Source of the DNA: Serripes groenlandicus
Lineage: Eukaryota; Mollusca; Bivalvia; Cardiida; Cardiidae
Direction: 5' to 3'
NCBI GenBank assembly: GCA_031761405.1
Contig: JASEVX010000003.1
Coordinates: 12,376,018-12,440,017 of the forward strand
Length of the DNA: 64,000 bases
In this document: piece by piece, positions 58,965 through 64,000 of the stretch
How the letters are laid out: the number at the start of each line of letters is the position of its first letter
How positions within the stretch are numbered: position 1 is the stretch's first letter
Notes under the pieces: generated by a model
The model's database searches: none
The model's input: the letters and a program-made list of their open reading frames with translations, nothing else
Told to the model about the DNA's origin: nothing
Made by a program: the position numbers and the translations under genes

Positions 58965-60418
58965 TGTGATCAGTGCTTGAGCTATATAGTAGTGCTTGAG
59001 AGAGTCAGCAGTGTTTGAGACAATGAGCAGTGCTTGAGACAGTCAGCAGTGACTGAGACAGTCAGAAGTACTGGAGACAGTCAGCAGTGTTTGAGACAGT
59101 CATCAGTGCCTGAGACAGTCAGCAGTGCTGGCAGTGCTGGATACAGTCAGCAGTGCTTGAGACAGTCAGCAGTGACTGAGACAGTCAGCAGTACTGGAGA
59201 CAGTCAGCAGTGTTTGAGACAGTCAGCAGTGCCTGAGACAGTCAGCAGTGCTGGCAGTGCTGGATACAGTCAGCAGTGCCTGAGACAGTCAGCAGTACTG
59301 GAGACAGTCAGCAGTGTTTGAGACAGTCAGCAGTGCCTGAGACAGTCAGCAGTGCTGGCAGTGCTGGATACAGTCAGCAGTGCCTGAGACAGTCAGCAGT
59401 GCTGGCAGTGCCTGAGACAGTAAGCAGTGCCTGAGACAGTCAGCAGTACTGGAGACAGTCAGCAGTGTTTGAGACAGTCAGCAGTGTTTGAGACAGTCAG
59501 CAGTGTTTGAGACAGTCAGCAGTACTGGAGACAGTCAGCAGTGCCTGAGACAGTCAGCAGTGCCTGAGACAGTCAGCAGTGCTTGAGACAGTCAGCAGTG
59601 CTTGAGACAGTCAGCAGTACTGGAGACAGTCAGCAGTATTTGAGACAGTCAGCAGTGCCTGAGACAGTCAGCAGTGCTGGCAGTGCTGGATACAGTCAGC
59701 AGTGCTGGAGACAGTCAGTAGTGATTAAGATAGTGAGCAGTGCTTGAAACAGTGAGCAGTGCTTGAGACTGTGAGAAGTACTTGAGACAGTGAGCAGTGA
59801 TTGAGAAAGTCAGCAGTGCTGGTGATAATGTGCTGCGTTTTAGACAGTCAGCAGTGCTCAAGACAGTCAGCAGTGCTTGAGACAATAAGCAGTGCTGGAG
59901 ACAGTTAGCAGTGCTGGAGACAGTCAGCAGTGTTTGAGACAGTCAGCAGTGCTTGAGACAATGAGCAGTGCTTGAGACAATGAGTGCTTGAGACAATGAG
60001 CAGTGCTGGAGACAGTAAGCAGTGCTGGAGACAGTCAGCAGTGTTTGAGACAGTGAGCAGTGTTTGAGACAGTCAGCAATGACGGAGACAGTCAGCAGTG
60101 CTGGAGACAGTCAGCAGTGTTTGAGACCGTCAGCAGTGCCTGAGACAGTGAGCAGTGCTGGAGACAGTCAGCAGTGTTTGAGACAGTGAGCAGTGCTTGA
60201 GACAGTCAGCAGTGCCTGAGACAGTCAGCAGTGCCTGAGACAGTCAGCAGTGCTGGAAACAGTCATCAGTGTTTGAGACAGTGAGCAGTACTGGTGACAG
60301 TGAGCAGTTTTTGGGACAGTCAGCAGTGTTTGAGACAATGAGCAGTATTTGAGACAGTCAGCAATGCTTGAGACAGTCAGCAGTATTTGAGACAGTCAGT
60401 ATCGTTTGAGACAGTCTG
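58965..60418 (+). repeat. 19-bp minisatellite, ~70 units
   Basis: Core unit gagacagtcagcagtgctt with variants gcctgagacagtcagcagt, tactggagacag and a longer insert gctggcagtgctggatacag that recurs in the first half. The second half uses gagacagtgagcagtg more often. Higher-order blocks are visible (59034-59330 repeats its own pattern). No protein is implied. Confidence 0.9.
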
Positions 60419-60540
60419 TAGAGCTCGATATCTTGGTATATATACGTTGTCCTACCATTAGCAATTGTTCAGTGGAATTCTCTACCAGAAGGCATGTCAT
60501 TTTTAAAGAACCTGAATACATTCAAGTATGCTGTCAGTAC

Positions 60541-60765
60541 CATATGAGCCGTCCCACGATAAAACCAACATTGTAAAGAATCGACCCGTTTCAGCCTAAG
60601 CATGCCGAGCAGGCTAACCCGGACAGACACTTTCCGCCTCCTGTGGGTTTTTCTGTTTCAGGAATCATTTATCTTTACCACTTTCCCCCTGTGACGGAAT
60701 ATGTCGGCCCGGATTAGCCTGCGCAGATACAATAATGTTGGTTTTCTTGTGGAACGGCTCATATG
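60541..60765. mobile_element. MITE-C, full copy
   Basis: Ends catatgagccgtcccacgat and ttgtggaacggctcatatg; inner gcctaagcatgccgagcagg and gcccggattagcctgcgcag blocks. Confidence 0.8.
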
Positions 60766-60959
60766 TCATCGTAAACCATAATTCTTGCAATGATGTTTTT
60801 ATCCTGATTTTAATCTTCTCAAACTGCAAATTTAACAACTTTCTCCCTATAACATTCCATCTATCCTTCTTCTAAACTGAATTGATTATATTTACAGGCA
60901 CTGGAGCGCAACTGTTCAAATGTATCCCGTGTGTTCGTTCAACAGTAATTCGAGATACA

Positions 60960-61243
60960 TTACATTACGCAGAGTCCATAATTTTGGTTTTCTCGCGGAA
61001 CGGCTCATATCAATATATCTGCGTAATGTATCGACCAGATCAGCCTGCGCTGTCCGCGCAGACTGATCCGGCCGACACATTCCGTCTAAGGGGGGATAGA
61101 TAGAGTAGTGATTCCTGAAACAGAAAATCCACAGGAGGCGAAAAGTGTATGTCCGGATTAGCCTGCGCGGCATGCTTAAGCTGATCCGGGTCGATACTTT
61201 ACGCAGAGTCCATAATTTTGGTTTTCTCGTGGAACTGCTCATT
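60960..61243. mobile_element. MITE-C copies, nested tails
   Basis: 60960-61010 is the right end of one copy (tctcgcggaacggctcatat). 61018-61243 is most of another, ending ttctcgtggaactgctcat, with gaccagatcagcctgcgctg and gcggcatgcttaagctgatc. Confidence 0.65.
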
Positions 61244-61280
61244 TATGGTTTCTTTACAAAGCTACTTAATTGGGGAGACA

Positions 61281-62702
61281 CTCAAAATCCCCATGGTTTA
61301 AAATTGGCATAGTACTCAAAATCCCCATGGCTAAAATTACAGGGTATTCAAAATCCCCATGGCCAAAATGATGGGGTATTCAAAATCCCCATGGTGAATT
61401 GTTGTGATTATATTGTTGGTCACAGCCAGTCATTTAAATCATCATACTCCGAAATTAGATATGTTTATTATTTTGATTGCATAATCGGTTAATATATTTT
61501 ATGAAAATTAACTGTAGTGCCTGGTGGAGTGCTTTGACTCGAACTACGTGAACGGATCATTTCGTGCAGTTTTGACAGCAAGCAGGCATATAAGGTTCCA
61601 GCGCTTAGTACCTAGATTCACCCAGTACTTTGGAATGTTACACTTTGCCACAATTGAAGACCGGGACAGAACAAATAATCAGTGCGAGTCTTCGAATAAT
61701 GCATTTAAAGATCTGGTGGGACATAACAATCCTTCTCTTTGGACTGTAGTGAAATGCATTAGGAATAGATTCAACAATGGTGGCAGCTGACATTCTTCGG
61801 TGTGACCTTGGTGAAGCAAAGGCTAGAATACCTATGCCAAGTCCCTTGAGGAATTTCTGTCTGGCATTGGACATGTGATTAGAATAAAATGAACTCGGTA
61901 TTTGAAAATAATGTTCTATGTTGTTGTTTTTGTTTGGTGTTTTCTTTTTTTTGTGGGTTATATTTGGTGGCTTTCTGTTTGTTTGGTTTATCTCAAATTG
62001 AAATTTCAAAGTCTAACAGTAATATGAGGAAACTAGGGTGGAATCTTCTGATATTACCTTGTTTCCTCATACTCATCGCAGAAATGCTAAAATTAAAAAT
62101 TTAAGTAAGAACATATAATGACATTAACACTCTAACAATGTGTCGGCTTTTTTTGTTTTATATTTCCCTTTATTATACATGTATTTGTATTATCGGTAAA
62201 TAAAAGTTGAAATTGAAAATTGAAAATTGAAGTGCAATGTGATTTTGAGGACTTGTGCTTATGTGAAAATGTGCTAAAATAGAATAAAATCAGTATTTGC
62301 AGTGCAGTATATGATTTATGTTGATTAAAATTACAAATTATGTTTATTTGATTTTAAACTTTTTCTATATTATCTATAATTTTGAGCGTAATTAAATTAA
62401 ATAATGCATATTTATGAATTAAAATGATTAAAGCTGCTTAATGTTTTATTTGTCTTTCATTTCATTTATAGAAGCATATTATCTTTCCTAAATACATAAG
62501 TTTTACAGCAGACAACTAAGAAAACATATTTGGCACGTCCGGTTTTCTAATTGAACTACTTCCCCTACTCATTACCTTTGAATACCCTGTCATATTTGCC
62601 ATGGGGATTTTGACTACCCATCGTGGGGATTTTGAATACCCTGTCATTTTAGCTATGGGGATTTTGAGAACTATGCCAAATTTGAACCATGGGGATTTTG
62701 AG
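61281..62702 (+). mobile_element. decayed MULE (Mutator-like) transposon with ~120-bp inverted ends
   Basis: Left end 61281-61398: ctcaaaatccccatgg repeated four times with spacers such as gctaaaattacagggtatt. Right end 62577-62702 is its inverse (ccatggggattttgag, aataccctgtcattttagct), matching in order and spacing over more than 110 bp. Long inverted ends and a Mutator-type transposase remnant inside define a MULE. The body is too short (about 1.2 kb) for a full transposase. Confidence 0.75.
61518..61878 (+). pseudogene. MULE transposase C-terminal remnant
   Basis: The open stretch encodes VECFDSNYVNGSFRAVL, then RTNNQCESSNNAFKDLVGHN and NPSLWTVVKCIRNRFNNGG, ending in TGA at 61788. RTNN.xES.N..F...VG...P..W is the typical post-catalytic segment of MULE transposases (with FLYWCH-type relatives). 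A shifted frame from 61777 continues ADILRCDLGEAKARIPMPSP to TGA at 61876. The catalytic DDE part is absent, so this is dead or one exon of a larger lost gene. The acceptor-like actgtag just before 61518 is noted. Confidence 0.65.
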
Positions 62703-62800
62703 CATGGAGATTTTGATATACACTTAATTGATATGCAAGATTTTGTATACCAAATTAGAATCAATGAGATTCAGTATTGTACAGTGTACAGGAAGGTTAA

Positions 62801-63131
62801 CCCTTTCCCACATACACCAACATTTGCTGTTGACGGCTTTGAAAATAGCTTTGCAAAACTATGCAAAATCTCTATAAATGAAAGAACATGTATATATTTG
62901 TAAGATAACATTTGTAATGTTAATATGTACATTTTTAAATACTGTATACTCATGGGCATACTGTTCACTGTATTTCTAAATAACTTGAACACTTGTATAA
63001 TGTTTATAGTTTTGAAAACATTGCGGCAAGAGTAGAAATAAGTCGTTATGGGCAATTGATTCTTTTGTTGCAATATTTTCAAAAATCGACTGCTGCAGAT
63101 TAGTCACGATGCGTCTACAAGTGGGAAAGGG
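62801..63131. mobile_element. MITE-A with TTAA, enlarged
   Basis: TTAA at 62797-62800, left ccctttcccacatacacc, right acaagtgggaaaggg. About 331 bp, with extra AT-rich sequence between the arms. Confidence 0.7.
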
Positions 63132-63499
63132 TTGAGTTTGTATCGAACATGAATTACATTTAGATGAGTGATGGCAAATATTGCATATTTTATATACTTT
63201 AATTTACGACCTACTGTGTCCATTGATGCCAGAGAGAAACACATTAAATTTCATTTTCTTTTATAAACATCCATCTATGCAAAAGTGTATTGAATTGCTC
63301 ATATCAGAAAACCAAACAATCTGCCTTTTTAGTTAAATCAACGTAAGATAACAAATACGAAAATGTTAAAAAAAAAATCAGCCTCTTTATCGGAAAATGT
63401 GTTTTTCATGCACTGTTTTTTCTCGGGTAAATTACCAATTTTATCAACAAGTTTGTATAATACTAGTGCATGCTACAAGATCGATTGTTATAACTAGCC

Positions 63500-63670
63500 C
63501 TTTCCCACATACAAGTAATGTGCTGCAAACGACCTTAAAAATATCTGAAAGTATGAAAATTATAGTATTTTTTAGTGACTAAAGTTGTAAACAGTTCGAC
63601 AAAAGGAGCAGTTGATCAGTATGTCGCCTGCTGCAGATGCGTTACACTGCGTCTACATGAAGGAAAGAGT
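63500..63670. mobile_element. MITE-A, decayed
   Basis: Left ccctttcccacatacaag, right gcctgctgcagatgcgttac and atgaaggaaagagtt. Most of the centre is lost. Confidence 0.55.
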
Positions 63671-63689
63671 TGTTGCTTCGCAACCCTGA

Positions 63690-63870
63690 GCGCCAAGGTG
63701 GGGAACCGCACCTACTACGTTTCAAGTATTCGAAATAACTCCCCTGGTTTGATCGGGCAAGGCACATTCAGTAGCCTAGTACTGATTTGCTTACCCAGGA
63801 ATCATGAATAAATAAACGGTCACCGTGATAAAACTGAAATTAGTTGAAACGACGTTAAATCCAAATAAAA
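63690..63870 (+). mobile_element. SINE, decayed
   Basis: Contains cctagtactgatttgcttac, ggaatcatgaataaataaac and tail gttgaaacgacgttaaatcc with an A-rich end, matching body and tail of the SINE at 23365. Head very diverged. A second tRNA-like scrap follows at about 63895 (ccgggagcgaaccaggggc). Confidence 0.5.
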
Positions 63871-64000
63871 CAAAAAAAAGTTGGTATTATTAGATCCGGG
63901 AGCGAACCAGGGGCTTTCCGACTTTGACACACCGGTTTTAAATAAAAAAAATATAATAACTCTCTCTTTTCAATCGATAAAAAGTTTAATTTAAGTCGGC

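Noticed and set aside
58965..60418. Possible protein with repeated QSAVTETVSS-like units
   Set aside because: The 19-bp unit is not a multiple of three, so the frame changes each unit. Only one 95-residue stretch stays open by chance.

Overview
The window is animal nuclear DNA: AT-rich, intron-rich, and crowded with short non-autonomous transposable elements. Two conserved eukaryotic genes can be read. The repeats point to a bivalve mollusc: tRNA-headed SINEs, pearl/Helentron-like elements with a (GTCC)n stretch and cores of about 160 bp, and many foldback MITEs. The species cannot be named from the sequence alone.

Gene 1 (+ strand, 1622-33498) is the 3' part of TYW1, the tRNA 4-demethylwyosine synthase. 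Eleven exons splice in frame into 605 codons plus a stop. They encode the end of the flavodoxin-like domain, an acidic linker, the radical-SAM core with its CX3CX2C motif, and the wyosine-specific C-terminus. The 5' exons, about 130 residues by comparison with the vertebrate protein, lie before base 1. Gene 2 (- strand, 55078-44945) is a complete UBE2L3 (UbcH7-type E2) of 158 residues in four exons. The active-site Cys86 and the residues that adapt this E2 to HECT/RBR ligases are in place. The two genes converge tail to tail, with about 11.4 kb of MITE-rich DNA between them.

Repeats, region by region. 1-590: a 38-bp minisatellite built from the exon-A splice acceptor, followed by a decayed copy of that exon. 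4.8-8.8 kb: two tandem-core elements. 9.4-11.7 kb: a ~50-bp minisatellite. 12.4-14.4 kb: a MITE split by Helentron-like insertions. 15.7-28.6 kb: TYW1 exons D-H among MITEs, SINEs and tandem-core elements. 29.6-32.5 kb: a 31-bp minisatellite of about 55 copies, each copying the intron/exon junction of TYW1 exon J. 33.6-50.1 kb: MITE-rich. 50.3-51.9 kb: a LINE tail carrying a dead Tc1-like element. 58.6-60.4 kb: a LINE fragment and a 19-bp minisatellite. 61.3-62.7 kb: a decayed MULE with long inverted ends. The most abundant family, MITE-A, has TTAA target duplications and CCCTTTCCC ends, the hallmark of piggyBac-type mobilisation.

Two observations stand out. At two separate TYW1 exons a minisatellite grew out of the 3' splice junction itself, so dozens of decoy acceptors lie upstream of the real exon. 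In addition, a MITE terminus lies within about 80 nt upstream of seven of the eleven TYW1 acceptors. MITE-A to MITE-D and the names of the tandem-core families (E, F, G, H, I, J, O, P) are local labels used only here.
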